The notes: a model not told the origin generated them from the letters alone. Counted from the first letter of the stretch, positions 42,394-50,383 are shown. The stretch is DNA of 64,000 nt from Ancylobacter sonchi (GCF_018390695.1 NZ_JAHBGF010000012.1:124001-188000), one strand, 5' to 3'. Numbers and translations are program-made.

Positions 42394-43134
42394 CTAGCCC
42401 GCCCATGCCAGATAGTTTTGGCGCCGCGCCGGGCTCATCGCCAGAATGTCGCGCTCAGACCAGCCATAGGCCCGCGCCAGCAGGGCGACCTCGCCAACCA
42501 GCCGGCGCGCCTGCTGGCCGATCTCCTCCCACAGGAAGCCCGGCACGTCGAGCGCCAGCGACCAGTCGCAGCCGCAGGCCGGGCATGCTAGGTCGAAGCT
42601 CACCTCGGTGAGCGGGTCGAGCGCGAGAATCGCCTCGGCGGCAGCCGCCCGTGCCGTCGCCGGCAATGCCTCGACGGATACCGGATATCCCTGCCCGTCC
42701 ACCGCGCTCACGCAGGCGGCCAGCAGGCGCGCCTCCGCCGCCGCCGGATCGGCGCAGCCCTCTGCCGCCGCCTGGTCGCGGCTGTCCGGCGCGCGTACGC
42801 TGAGCCGGAAGCCGCCGGCCTCGACGGCGAGCGGCGTGGCCGGTGCGTCGACGGGCTCGTCCGCCAGCAGCGCGCCGATGTCGACGGGAAACTCCAGCGG
42901 CGAGGCGCAGGCCGGGCAATGGGCGAACGCCTCCAGCCGGTTGCCGAGCGTCGCCGCCCGTACCGCCAGCAAGGCGCGATCCCGCGCGCCGAGCGGCAGG
43001 CGGGCGACATCCTCCGGCGGCGCCTCGGGATCGACGGCGGCCAGCACCAGCAGCGCGCGCGCACTGGACGACAGGCCGTGGCCCGCCTCCCAGATGTCGA
43101 GCACGTCGGCGCCGGTGAGGCCGCGCCACATCAT
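42394..43134 (-). CDS. T4-like baseplate protein with zinc-ribbon cysteines
   Basis: A 246-residue protein. It has two C-x2-C pairs, AHCPACASP (about residues 77-80) and LACPACGCDW (about 190-195), with a probable zinc ribbon between them, and ends in SERDILAMSPARRQNYLAW, a segment shared by T4 gp26/gp51-like baseplate proteins of eCIS loci. Of the two adjacent Met codons the one at 43134 is chosen because it overlaps the tube-gene stop (ATGA). Its role is probably baseplate hub assembly, or a chaperone step. Confidence 0.82.
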   Translation of the reverse strand: MMWRGLTGADVLDIWEAGHGLSSSARALLVLAAVDPEAPPEDVARLPLGARDRALLAVRAATLGNRLEAFAHCPACASPLEFPVDIGALLADEPVDAPATPLAVEAGGFRLSVRAPDSRDQAAAEGCADPAAAEARLLAACVSAVDGQGYPVSVEALPATARAAAAEAILALDPLTEVSFDLACPACGCDWSLALDVPGFLWEEIGQQARRLVGEVALLARAYGWSERDILAMSPARRQNYLAWAG

Positions 43135-43655
43135 TCGGGCTCCGTAAAGGTGGGTTCGCTCGGTTCGGTGACCTCGTAGTCGCGCTCCCAGCCCTCGTTC
43201 TCGAGCTTGATCGACTGGATCGCCACCGCATTGGCGTTGGCGTCGAGATCCGGCAGCGCCTGATATTCCGAGACCCAGCAGCGGAACACCTTGTAGGCGA
43301 GAGCCAGCTGGCCGGCCTCGTTGTAGACCTCGACGATGATGTCCTTGCGGAAATCCTTCAACGAGACCTCGGCGCCAAGGCCGGAACCGAAGTTCCACAC
43401 CTTCGAGGCCCATTTCTCGAACTCGGTATCGTGGGTGACGCCGCGTTCCAGCGAGATCGATTCGTATTTGGTGCGGCCGGGCGACTTGCGCCCGGTGGAG
43501 GGATCGCCACCCTCGCGATGCTCGACCACCTCGGTCGAGCGCTTCAGCGACCCGACCTTGCTGACGCCGGCGACATAGCGCCCGTCCCATTTCACCCGGA
43601 ACTTGAAGTTCTTGTAGGGATCGAAACGCTGCGCATTCACGCTGAACTGAGCCAT
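43131..43655 (-). CDS. Contractile tail tube protein (gp19-like)
   Basis: A 174-residue inner-tube subunit. The T4 gp19/Afp1-type fold is seen in FKFRVKWDGRYVAGVSKVGSLKRSTEVVEHREGGDPS, RTKYESISLERGVTHDTEFEKWASKVW, and KDIIVEVYNEAGQLALAYKVFRCWVSEYQALPDLDANAN. Only one tube gene is present, against two or three in Afp/PVC loci. It lies 10 bases after the sheath gene, the usual pair at the head of the operon. Confidence 0.95.
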   Translation of the reverse strand: MAQFSVNAQRFDPYKNFKFRVKWDGRYVAGVSKVGSLKRSTEVVEHREGGDPSTGRKSPGRTKYESISLERGVTHDTEFEKWASKVWNFGSGLGAEVSLKDFRKDIIVEVYNEAGQLALAYKVFRCWVSEYQALPDLDANANAVAIQSIKLENEGWERDYEVTEPSEPTFTEPE

Positions 43656-43665
43656 CGTCGCCCCC

Positions 43666-45996
43666 TCAGACCTGGATCTGCCCAGCCATCTGCTGGAGCT
43701 TGATGATGACGAACTCGGCCGGCTTCAGCGGAGCGAAGCCGACGACGATGTTGACGATGCCGCGGTCGATGTCGTTCTGCGTCGTGGTCTCGGCATCGCA
43801 CTTCACGAAATAGGCCTCGCGCGGGGAACGCCCCTGGAACGCCCCCTGGCGGAACAGGTTGTTCATGAACGCCCCGAGATTGAGCCGGATCTGCGCCCAG
43901 AGCGGCTCGTCATTGGGCTCGAACACCACCCATTGCGTGCCGCGATAGAGGCTCTCCTCGAGGAACAGCGCCAGCCGGCGCACCGGCACGTATTTCCACT
44001 CCGACGCCAGCTGGTCGCTGCCGCGCAGGGTGCGCGCGCCCCATGCCACCGGGCCGAAGCCCGGCCGGTTTCGCAGGCAGTTCATGCCCAGCGGGTTCAG
44101 CACGCCGTTCTCGGCGTCGGTCATCACATAGTCGAGCCCCATCACCCCGCGCAGCACCGCATCGGTGCCCGCCGGCGCCTTCCACACGCCACGATCATTG
44201 TCGGTGCGGGCGTAGAGCCCGGCCATGGCGCCGCTATTGGCGAAGGATTTCAGCCGGTTGCCGTCGAGCGGGTCCGGCTGCTGGAGGCGCGGGAAATACA
44301 CCGCGATGTTGGAATCGCGCAGCGCGCCGTGGCCGTTCAACCAGTTGCGCGCCTCGTCGAGCGTGTCCACCGCGCGGGGAAGATCGGCGATGTAGAAGGC
44401 TCGCCGCTCCCTCGCATAATCGAGCGCCGCCGCCAGCAGCGCGTCGTCGGACTGGTCCGGCACGCACAGGATGTTGAACAGGTCGACATCCTCCAGCGCG
44501 TAGAGCCCGGACTTGGCGCCGCGGCTGCCGACCAGCTGGGTCGGGCTCGGCGGCGCGCCATCGTCGCCGGGGACGGGATCCGCCTGCGCCTGGCCCGCGG
44601 AGCCGACGCCCAGCGCATAGCGCGCGACGTTCACCGCCCCGCCATTCAGGCCGAGCGTGGCACCTGTGGTATTGGCGCCGTTGTTGCTGACGCTAAGCCG
44701 CACGGCGGGATTGGCGCCACCCGGCACGAGGCGGAGCCGGCCGTCGGCCAGCGTCACCCGCGCCTGGCTCAGCTCGGCCTTGGACGAGCCGGCCAGCGCC
44801 GATTGCAGGGCGGAAACCAGCCCCTGCGTCGTCGTCGGTCGCCCCGCAGCGCCCCACAGTTCCACCGTGTGCGGACCGTCATTGGCGACGCCGTCGGCCA
44901 GCAGCGTGACGTTGATCGAGGCCGGCTGCGCCAGGGTGGAAAGGTCGAGCGCGGCAATGCTTGTGCCGACCGTGCCGGTCTGCGCCGGCCGGATAGCGGC
45001 GGCGGCATCGACCTCGCGCCCGCCATTCAGCGTGCCGAGCTTGAGGATATCCGTCGCATTGCGCTGCCCGGCGCGGGAGAAGCGCACCGAGGAGCGCTGG
45101 CCCTGCCCGTCGGCGGTGCCGGAGGTGGCAATGATGCTGGTCGCGCCGGCGGTGCAGGTGAAGCCGGAGAAGGCCGGCGCCGAGGGGCGGATGAGCCGCA
45201 CCTGCGCCTGGATGCGCGCGGCGGCGTCGCCCAGCAGCTCGCCGAGATCGTCGCCGGTCAGCTCGCCGCCCGCATCGAACAGATCGAACTCGTAGGGCCC
45301 GTCACCATCGAGGGTGATGGCGAGGCGACGATGACCGTCGTCCAGCCGGTCGATGTCGGCCTGCGCCAGCGTGCCGCTGGTGCTGGTGCCGTTGCCGTTG
45401 GCGACCGCCGCGGCAGAGGCCGCCGCCGCCGGCCGCGTGACGGTGACGAGCTCCGACGCCGCATTGACCACGCTCACCACATAGGCGGACGAGAACTCGT
45501 TCATCGAGAGATTGCGGTGCGCCTCCACGCGCGCCGGCACCGGCCCCGATCCCTGATCGACCAGTTCGGTGATCTGGAGGTTGAACAGGCTCGCCGGGTT
45601 GACGGTGTCGTAGTCGATATCGAGCCGCAGCCCGTTGCCCCACAGCCCCTCCGAACGGGCCTCCACCTTCAGCACGGTGATGCCGCCGGCCGCGACGTCG
45701 TTCTTCAGCCCGATGGCGGCGCGGGCGGCTCCGTGCGCGACGCGCACGACATAGGCCTGCCCACCGCCATTGCGGAAGAAGTTCTGCACCGCATAGCTGA
45801 GCGGCGAATCCACGTCGAGCCCGCCGAAACCGCGCTCGTAATCGCTGAAATTGAAGATCTGCAGCGCCTTGTTGACGGTCCCCCGTGTCGTGTAGCCGAC
45901 AAAGGCGGTGACCGAGGTGGCGACGCCGACCAGCGTGCGGACGCCGCTGGGAACCTCCTCGATATAGACACCGGGATAGCTGACGGTAACCGGCAT
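43666..45996 (-). CDS. Phage-type tail sheath protein
   Basis: A 776-residue contractile sheath subunit. The N-terminal arm and first fold read VTVSYPGVYIEEVPSGVRTLVGVATSVTAFVGYTTRG. A large insert of beta-rich variable sequence (residues ~150-470) is followed by the conserved C-terminal part: YPGVYAL-like NILCVPDQSDD, FPRLQQPDPLDG, NSGAMAGLYARTDNDRGVWKAPAGT, and PVRRLALFLEESLYRGTQWVVFEPND, which forms the core of the contracted helix. The start at 45996 is chosen at the family N-terminus; the upstream 33 codons are Arg/Cys-rich non-coding. It is the first gene of the eCIS operon and the only sheath gene. Confidence 0.95.
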   Translation of the reverse strand: MPVTVSYPGVYIEEVPSGVRTLVGVATSVTAFVGYTTRGTVNKALQIFNFSDYERGFGGLDVDSPLSYAVQNFFRNGGGQAYVVRVAHGAARAAIGLKNDVAAGGITVLKVEARSEGLWGNGLRLDIDYDTVNPASLFNLQITELVDQGSGPVPARVEAHRNLSMNEFSSAYVVSVVNAASELVTVTRPAAAASAAAVANGNGTSTSGTLAQADIDRLDDGHRRLAITLDGDGPYEFDLFDAGGELTGDDLGELLGDAAARIQAQVRLIRPSAPAFSGFTCTAGATSIIATSGTADGQGQRSSVRFSRAGQRNATDILKLGTLNGGREVDAAAAIRPAQTGTVGTSIAALDLSTLAQPASINVTLLADGVANDGPHTVELWGAAGRPTTTQGLVSALQSALAGSSKAELSQARVTLADGRLRLVPGGANPAVRLSVSNNGANTTGATLGLNGGAVNVARYALGVGSAGQAQADPVPGDDGAPPSPTQLVGSRGAKSGLYALEDVDLFNILCVPDQSDDALLAAALDYARERRAFYIADLPRAVDTLDEARNWLNGHGALRDSNIAVYFPRLQQPDPLDGNRLKSFANSGAMAGLYARTDNDRGVWKAPAGTDAVLRGVMGLDYVMTDAENGVLNPLGMNCLRNRPGFGPVAWGARTLRGSDQLASEWKYVPVRRLALFLEESLYRGTQWVVFEPNDEPLWAQIRLNLGAFMNNLFRQGAFQGRSPREAYFVKCDAETTTQNDIDRGIVNIVVGFAPLKPAEFVIIKLQQMAGQIQV

Positions 45997-46423
45997 GGCG
46001 ACGGCTCCTGGCTCTGGGACCGGGAGCCTGCCCGATCGCCCGCAGCAAAGGTCGAACAGAGGTGCGCATAAGCAAGTCGTCCGACAATCGGACAAACTCG
46101 GAAGAACAGGATTGATGTTTGAGGCTCTACTGGCTGCCCCCCGACAGCCATCCCCCCGAACCGGGGTGTTCTTTTCAGCTTATTCTGTCTGCGATATTCG
46201 GCACCGCGTACGCTTATCGTGACACATCGACACGGACAAACGTTCGAACCGTACGATTCCGAACGGACAATCGAAAGAATCGACCTGCCCTGTAGAACAG
46301 GAACCCGGATCGACAGCACGCACAAAAAAGAAACAACGAGACGAGGCGACAGCACTACATTAAATAGTGGACTAGAAGTCTTTCAGGCACGCACTGAAAG
46401 ATAGAACAATTCGATGGCAACGC
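45997..46423. promoter_or_regulatory. Upstream region of the eCIS operon with repeats
   Basis: A 427-bp region with no supported gene. It carries a palindrome TCCGA-CAA-TCGGA (46080-46092), the repeated word CGGACAA at 46089, 46233 and 46264, an inverted pair CGTTCG/CGAACG at 46241-46246 and 46260-46265, and a 7-bp stem-loop CTTTCAG/CTGAAAG at 46380-46400. From about 46150 on, AT content is higher than in the flanks. The eCIS promoter must lie here, most probably near the palindrome 84 bases before the sheath start, but no certain -35/-10 pair is seen. Confidence 0.5.
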
Positions 46424-46642
46424 TTACGTAAGCTGAAACGACAGCTCGGCGACCAACGATTTTATCGCGGGGGAGATAATGCACACCACCTCTGCGGGCG
46501 GCAAGCAGTATTTTCCGCACAGGAGCGTCGGCGCGCCTTCGCACATATTCATATAAATTATTGAACTAATTTCGATTTCCTGGATCTCGCCGCGCTCGAA
46601 ATACCTCTTTGGCGAATCCATCTTCATGTCAGGAACGTTCAT
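46424..46642 (-). CDS. Possible small hypothetical protein
   Basis: A 72-residue frame (MNVPDMKMDSPKRYFERGE and so on) with low-GC codon use unlike its neighbours. An alternative ATG exists at 46678; the one at 46642 is preceded by GGAAAAG. It resembles nothing I recognise. It lies upstream of the eCIS operon on the same strand, in the AT-richer junction region, so it may be a small accessory gene or chance. Confidence 0.3.
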   Translation of the reverse strand: MNVPDMKMDSPKRYFERGEIQEIEISSIIYMNMCEGAPTLLCGKYCLPPAEVVCIISPAIKSLVAELSFQLT

Positions 46643-46698
46643 CTTTTCCGTTCCGCCCGAAAGCACGAGTATAAGCATATGTCATCGCTGATGAAAAT

Positions 46699-47091
46699 CT
46701 ATTTACGGTATCCAAATGCCGACATTCTGTCCGCAAACGAACCCAACGGAGTCAATGACTTATCATAGGCCGCCGGATGCTCGACCCGATCTCCGTCCGG
46801 CATGATGACGGCAGATGGATACCGTCCGATCTCCGACGAAACGGCAGAATTATTGCCAGATATGCCAGCCGCGGCGACCGACCTGCGAGCCGGGGAGACG
46901 ACGACCGCCGCCCGCCGAGGGGCGGACGTGGAAACCACGATGATCGGTGTTTCGTACGGAAATGGCGCGCCGACCAAGGCGAAATTACGAACACCTATGT
47001 CGTTGAAATTTCTTTGATTTAGAAGGTGCTCAGACCAACTGAAACGCCAGCTTTCGTTTTCGACTGAATGTGTCGGAAGGCCGATCTTCAA
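46699..47091 (-). CDS. Possible hypothetical protein
   Basis: A 130-residue frame starting with TTG, overlapping the upstream frame's stop by four bases. The N-terminal third is not biased (KIGLPTHSVENESWRFSWSE, then HLLNQRNFNDIGVRNFALVG), the rest is Ala/Ser/Arg-rich. No family is recognised. The 4-bp overlap with the next frame is the pattern of coupled genes in this region, which is the main argument for it; it may also be a decayed gene. Confidence 0.3.
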   Translation of the reverse strand: MKIGLPTHSVENESWRFSWSEHLLNQRNFNDIGVRNFALVGAPFPYETPIIVVSTSAPRRAAVVVSPARRSVAAAGISGNNSAVSSEIGRYPSAVIMPDGDRVEHPAAYDKSLTPLGSFADRMSAFGYRK

Positions 47092-47381
47092 GAATCTGGT
47101 GCGGATGAGGAGCTACTATTGCTCAACGCGTGCTGCGCCACCGCGGGCAGCGCTGGAACTTCCAGGCGTTCGCGGATGGTGACCAGTTTCATAAGCTGCG
47201 CTGAAAGAACGTGGTCGAAACTTGCAAGGCGCGGCATCGACAAGTGATCCGCCAATCGCATCGCATCTGGCTCCCGATCGGCGGCGATCGCCGCCAGATG
47301 CCTGGTGACGCCCTCCACACTTGCTTCCTGAACTTCGATCATATGCCAGGCGGTGGCTCCCCGCAGCTGCCGGGCCAACAA
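47088..47381 (-). CDS. Possible hypothetical protein
   Basis: A 97-residue frame (AWHMIEVQEASVEGVTRHLA, then RLASFDHVLSAQLMKLVTIRERLEVPALP), with a regular helix-like pattern and a serine run near the end. It could be the remnant of a larger helical protein. Start codon and ribosome site are not convincing. It precedes the 46699 frame on the same strand. Confidence 0.35.
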   Translation of the reverse strand: MLARQLRGATAWHMIEVQEASVEGVTRHLAAIAADREPDAMRLADHLSMPRLASFDHVLSAQLMKLVTIRERLEVPALPAVAQHALSNSSSSSAPDS

Positions 47382-47484
47382 TGTCCGTTACGAACGACAC
47401 GCTGACCTCTATCGCGCATTCCTCGCCATCACCGCAGCCATCATCGCATTTAGGGCTATGAAACGGTTTTGTTAGGCGCACTTA

Positions 47485-47508
47485 GGTTCGAATCCCGCCC
47501 GTTCCGCC
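47485..47508 (+). other. Remnant of a tRNA 3' end (tRNA-Ser-like), possible attachment-site scar
   Basis: The sequence GGTTCGAATCCCGC followed by CCGTTCCGCC has the layout of a tRNA T-loop (TTCGAAT), the 3' side of the T-stem, a seven-base acceptor strand CCGTTCC, discriminator G and CC. Discriminator G with this acceptor suits tRNA-Ser. The bases before 47485 do not complete the T-stem and no tRNA body is present, so only the 3' end is here. Such fragments typically remain where an integrase inserted an island into a tRNA gene. No matching intact tRNA or integrase gene was found in the window. Confidence 0.5.
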
Positions 47509-47526
47509 GATACTGTCGTCGGCTAG

Positions 47527-48058
47527 CTAAAGCGGCTTGCGGATGGGTAGCCAGACGCTCCGCAAGGCATCCAACCATTTCTTCGAGATCAGCTCCGCCG
47601 CCACGCGCGGGTTCGGCGTCGCGATGAACTGGCTCTCGGCGTGGCGGGCGGCGAAGCGCCGGCCTGAAACAGGAAAGGCGTGCGCTGCCGCGTCGGTGTC
47701 GGCAGATGCGGTCCCTCCACCCGGTAGCACTTGCCGTGATGGCGGATCTTGTGGACCCGCGCGTGGTCGGAGAAAACCCCGCCGGCCGTGTCGCGCAGGA
47801 GCGCGTCATCGTGCCACGAGCTTTCCCGCAGCTGACGACCTCGGCATATTCCTCCGCCCCTTCGTAGCGCTCGTCGTACTCCACCAGCCGCTCGAAGCCG
47901 AAGCTGCGCCCCGCCTTCTCCTGGGTCAAGGTGACGATGTTCCAGGCGGGGCAGCCATCGCTGATGTGGTCGAGTCTCAAGCCACGGCGGGTGAACTCGA
48001 ACAGTTGAGCTTGGAGAACGGAGCCGGTCGAAACTAGCCCCAGATGCTCGATGCTGAC
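47527..48058 (-). pseudogene. Decayed LLM class flavin monooxygenase (NtaA/SnaA type)
   Basis: Fragments of one LLM protein appear in three frames: IEHLGLVSTGSVLQAQLFEF to GFERLVEYDERYEGAEEYAEVV (48052 to about 47833), then LRESSWHDDALLRDTAGGVFSDHARVHKI to TPFLFQAGASP (to about 47648), then RRFAARHAESQFIATPNPRVAAELI to the stop near 47527. At least two frameshifts are therefore present, and both the N-terminal ~90 residues and the C-terminal third are missing. It is closer to the classical NtaA group than to the two LLM genes at 13473 and 19403. It lies downstream of the HpaB/HpaC genes on the same strand and was probably once part of that operon. Confidence 0.8.
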
Positions 48059-48067
48059 CGCGATGGC

Positions 48068-48218
48068 CGAACTGCAGCAGCGTATCGCGTCGGAGGAGTG
48101 CTCGCTGGAGCGGCACGCCGCCGCTGTCCAAATTGGCGAGGTGAAAGATATGCTTGCCGATATCGACGCCATAGGCAGCCGTGGGCGCGACGGCGTCGCG
48201 ACGAGGCTTCAGCGGCAC
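48068..48218 (-). mobile_element. Remnant of an IS110-family transposase (N-terminus)
   Basis: About 50 residues starting at 48218 (AYGVDIGKHIFHLANLDSGG, then LQRALLRRDTLLQF) match the N-terminus of IS110/IS1111 transposases, including the first Asp of the DEDD site in GVDIGK. The rest of the transposase is missing, and directly after it the decayed LLM gene begins. No flanking inverted repeats are seen. It marks an old insertion or deletion event at this junction. Confidence 0.65.
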
Positions 48219-48285
48219 GTAGGCCTAGCGCGTCGCGTAGAAGAGGCTGGTCTGTTTCCTGAAGGGAGGCGACGTCGGAACGCAG

Positions 48286-48313
48286 ACCACCTCCGCGGGT
48301 ACCGAGGTGGTCG
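48286..48313. repeat. Inverted repeat downstream of the flavin reductase gene
   Basis: A perfect 9-bp inverted repeat (GACCACCTC at 48286-48294, GAGGTGGTC at 48305-48313) around 10 bases. It is 87 bases after the stop of the flavin reductase gene. It may act as a weak terminator or mRNA-stabilising hairpin; no T-run follows on either strand. Confidence 0.4.
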
Positions 48314-48399
48314 CCGAAGTTCGCTAGTTACGACTCCAAGCGGTCGGTCTTTGGTGGGTTGGCAGCCGGGGCTTGCAATAAGGCGGCCCGTCTCGCGCG

Positions 48400-48879
48400 T
48401 CACATTATCGTCGAGAAGCGCCCTTGGGCGAAGATGAGAGGCTCGCCCGGTCGCTCGGCGAAGTCGACGACCCGACCTAGGAAGATCACATGGTCACCAC
48501 CATCGTGCTCAGCATGTTGGACACAGACGAAATGCGCCACCGTTTCGCCTAAGACGGGGTGGCCGCTCGATGATGGTTCCCAGGCCACACCGTCGAAATC
48601 GTCTGGACCGCCACGGGCGAACCGCATCGCCAGCTCGCTTTGGTGACCAGCGAGCACATTGACGATGAAGCCGTCGGCACCCCTTATCGCCTCAAGGCTG
48701 CGTGAGCGGCGCGACAGGCTCCAGAGGACCAGTGGCGGGTCGAGCGACACCGCGTTGAACGAACTGATGGTCAGTCCGACAAGTGCGTTGGCGCCACAAC
48801 GCGAGGTAACGACCGTCACACCCGTGGCAAACCGGCCAAGCGCGTTGCGGAACGATCGGTGCGCGGACAGATCATTCAT
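48400..48879 (-). CDS. Flavin reductase family protein (HpaC type)
   Basis: A 159-residue NAD(P)H:flavin oxidoreductase that supplies reduced FAD/FMN to a two-component monooxygenase. Family marks are FRNALGRFATGVTVVTSRCGANALVGLTISSFNAVSLDPPLVLWSLSRRS and a C-terminal DHVIFLGRVVDF, the flavin-binding split-barrel. It lies four bases after the HpaB-like oxygenase gene, so the two form a pair; it could also serve the second HpaB homologue at 62170. Confidence 0.94.
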   Translation of the reverse strand: MNDLSAHRSFRNALGRFATGVTVVTSRCGANALVGLTISSFNAVSLDPPLVLWSLSRRSRSLEAIRGADGFIVNVLAGHQSELAMRFARGGPDDFDGVAWEPSSSGHPVLGETVAHFVCVQHAEHDGGDHVIFLGRVVDFAERPGEPLIFAQGRFSTIM

Positions 48880-48883
48880 CAGC

Positions 48884-50383
48884 CTAGCCCGATGCGATCA
48901 GAGACGGCACGGCCGGGGCGGACTGCGCCAGCGGAGGGGTGCCCTGAAGGGCCTCGATGTCGTCGACCATGTGCAACGCGGTTCCCCAGTCGAACGTCCG
49001 ATACGCATTGGCGGTCGTGATGTGGCTCGCACCCGAGTAGAACATCTCGTACTGGACATGCCTTGAGGCGAACTCCGAGCCGACGGCGTCCCACGCCATG
49101 CGGAACAGGCGCACGCGCTCGGTGGCATCGCGCACCGGAGACACCTGTGTGGCGTCGATGATCGAGCGCAGATAAGGATCCTCGAAGTCCCGCACCGAAG
49201 AGGGCAGCATGATGACCCCGCCGCCGGCCAGATCGCGCAGGCGGGCGACCGCTTTCGGATACATGTCCTGGGTCTTGACCTGCGCGGCATAGAGCAGACT
49301 GCGCGAGGGAAGGAAATAGTCGCCGTAACCCGCGCCGCCGGCTTCCATGGCCAACACGAAAGCCTCGACCATCGAGGCTTCCGCCGAGAGCTCGCCGAGC
49401 TTGGTCTTCACGGCGGGCATGTCGATCAGGCCGCTGGTTTCCGCCAGTCGGCGCGCGACGCCGGCGAGGAAGCGCATCTTGACCATCAGCCGCACTTGCG
49501 ACTGGTAGTTTTGATAGACATGCATCGGCGTGTCGTGCCACTGCGCGCGTGCCATGTCGGTGTCGCGGTAGACGAAGACGCGCTCCCACGGAACTTTCAC
49601 ATCGTCGAAATAGACGATGGCGTCGTTCTCGTCGAAATTCGCCGATAACGGATAGTCGAAGGACGAGCGCGCTTCCGCTTCGTAGGACTTGCGGGACATC
49701 AGTGTCAGGCCCCTGCTGCCGATTGGCAGCGCGAAGCTCAGTGCATAGGCCTCCTCGCCGCGTCCCAGGGGCTGGATGTTGGCGACGAACAACTCGTCCG
49801 ACATCACGGAGGACGTGCCGAGCATCTTCGCACCGCGCACCGTGATGCCGGCGGTGTCCTCGTCGACCACGCTGGCGACCAGATGCTTGTTCTTCTGCTC
49901 GCCCGCCGTCTTGCCCCGGTCCGCCTGAGGGTTCTGGATGACATAGCTCACGAAAAGGTCGTTCTCGCGGGCATGGTGATAATAGTCGAGAACGGCCTTG
50001 GCGCGCGCTGGACCATGACGTTCGAACAGGTCGATCCCCATGACCATCGCGCTGAGCGTCGAGGCGACATGATCCGGCGAGCGGCCCAGCCAACCGCAAT
50101 TCAGGCTCGACCAGGCCTCGAGCGCGCGCCGCCGTTCCACGAGTTCGGCATAGCTGTGCGGCAACTTCCAGGCCCGGTTCGTCCGACGGCCATTGCCGAT
50201 ATCGAATGTCATCAGCTCGAGATTTTCGGGAGCCGCCTGGAAATCGTACAGCCTGGCAAAGGAGCCGACGGTACGGCGGAATGCCGGATGAACGCGAATG
50301 TCGCGTACCCGTTCGCCATCAAGATAGACGGCGCGGTCATCGCCGAGAGCGTCGATGTAGTCACTGCCGTTGCGGACTGACAT
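48884..50383 (-). CDS. HpaB-type flavin-dependent monooxygenase (4-hydroxyphenylacetate 3-hydroxylase family)
   Basis: A 499-residue large component of a two-component FADH2-utilising monooxygenase with the acyl-CoA-dehydrogenase-like fold. Landmarks are GSDYIDALGDDRAVYLDGERV, GWLGRSPDHVASTLSAM, YVIQNPQADR, LPIGSRGLTLMSRKSYE, YFDDVKVPWERVFVY and the C-terminal EFASRHVQYEMFYSGASH. These support the HpaB/PvcC/HsaA-like superfamily. The start at 50383 has an AAGGAG site six bases upstream; an in-frame codon further upstream lacks one. Given the rest of the cluster, the substrate is more likely a hydroxylated N-heterocycle than 4-hydroxyphenylacetate. Confidence 0.92.
   Translation of the reverse strand: MSVRNGSDYIDALGDDRAVYLDGERVRDIRVHPAFRRTVGSFARLYDFQAAPENLELMTFDIGNGRRTNRAWKLPHSYAELVERRRALEAWSSLNCGWLGRSPDHVASTLSAMVMGIDLFERHGPARAKAVLDYYHHARENDLFVSYVIQNPQADRGKTAGEQKNKHLVASVVDEDTAGITVRGAKMLGTSSVMSDELFVANIQPLGRGEEAYALSFALPIGSRGLTLMSRKSYEAEARSSFDYPLSANFDENDAIVYFDDVKVPWERVFVYRDTDMARAQWHDTPMHVYQNYQSQVRLMVKMRFLAGVARRLAETSGLIDMPAVKTKLGELSAEASMVEAFVLAMEAGGAGYGDYFLPSRSLLYAAQVKTQDMYPKAVARLRDLAGGGVIMLPSSVRDFEDPYLRSIIDATQVSPVRDATERVRLFRMAWDAVGSEFASRHVQYEMFYSGASHITTANAYRTFDWGTALHMVDDIEALQGTPPLAQSAPAVPSLIASG

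Noticed and set aside
21473..45996. Prophage or R-type pyocin interpretation
   Set aside because: AAA+ ATPase, DUF4157, DUF6519 and Pvc16-like genes are present; no lysis, capsid, integrase or tail-fibre genes were seen.
21473..45996. Type VI secretion system interpretation
   Set aside because: No TssB/TssC pair, no TssJ/L/M membrane complex, no ClpV; single phage-type sheath with an eCIS AAA+ protein.
43933..46071. 712-codon plus-strand frame opposite the sheath gene
   Set aside because: Shadow frame; the sheath gene is unmistakable on the other strand.
47116..47481. 121-codon frame overlapping the 47088 frame
   Set aside because: Shadow of the neighbouring frame with Gly/Arg/Ser-rich composition.
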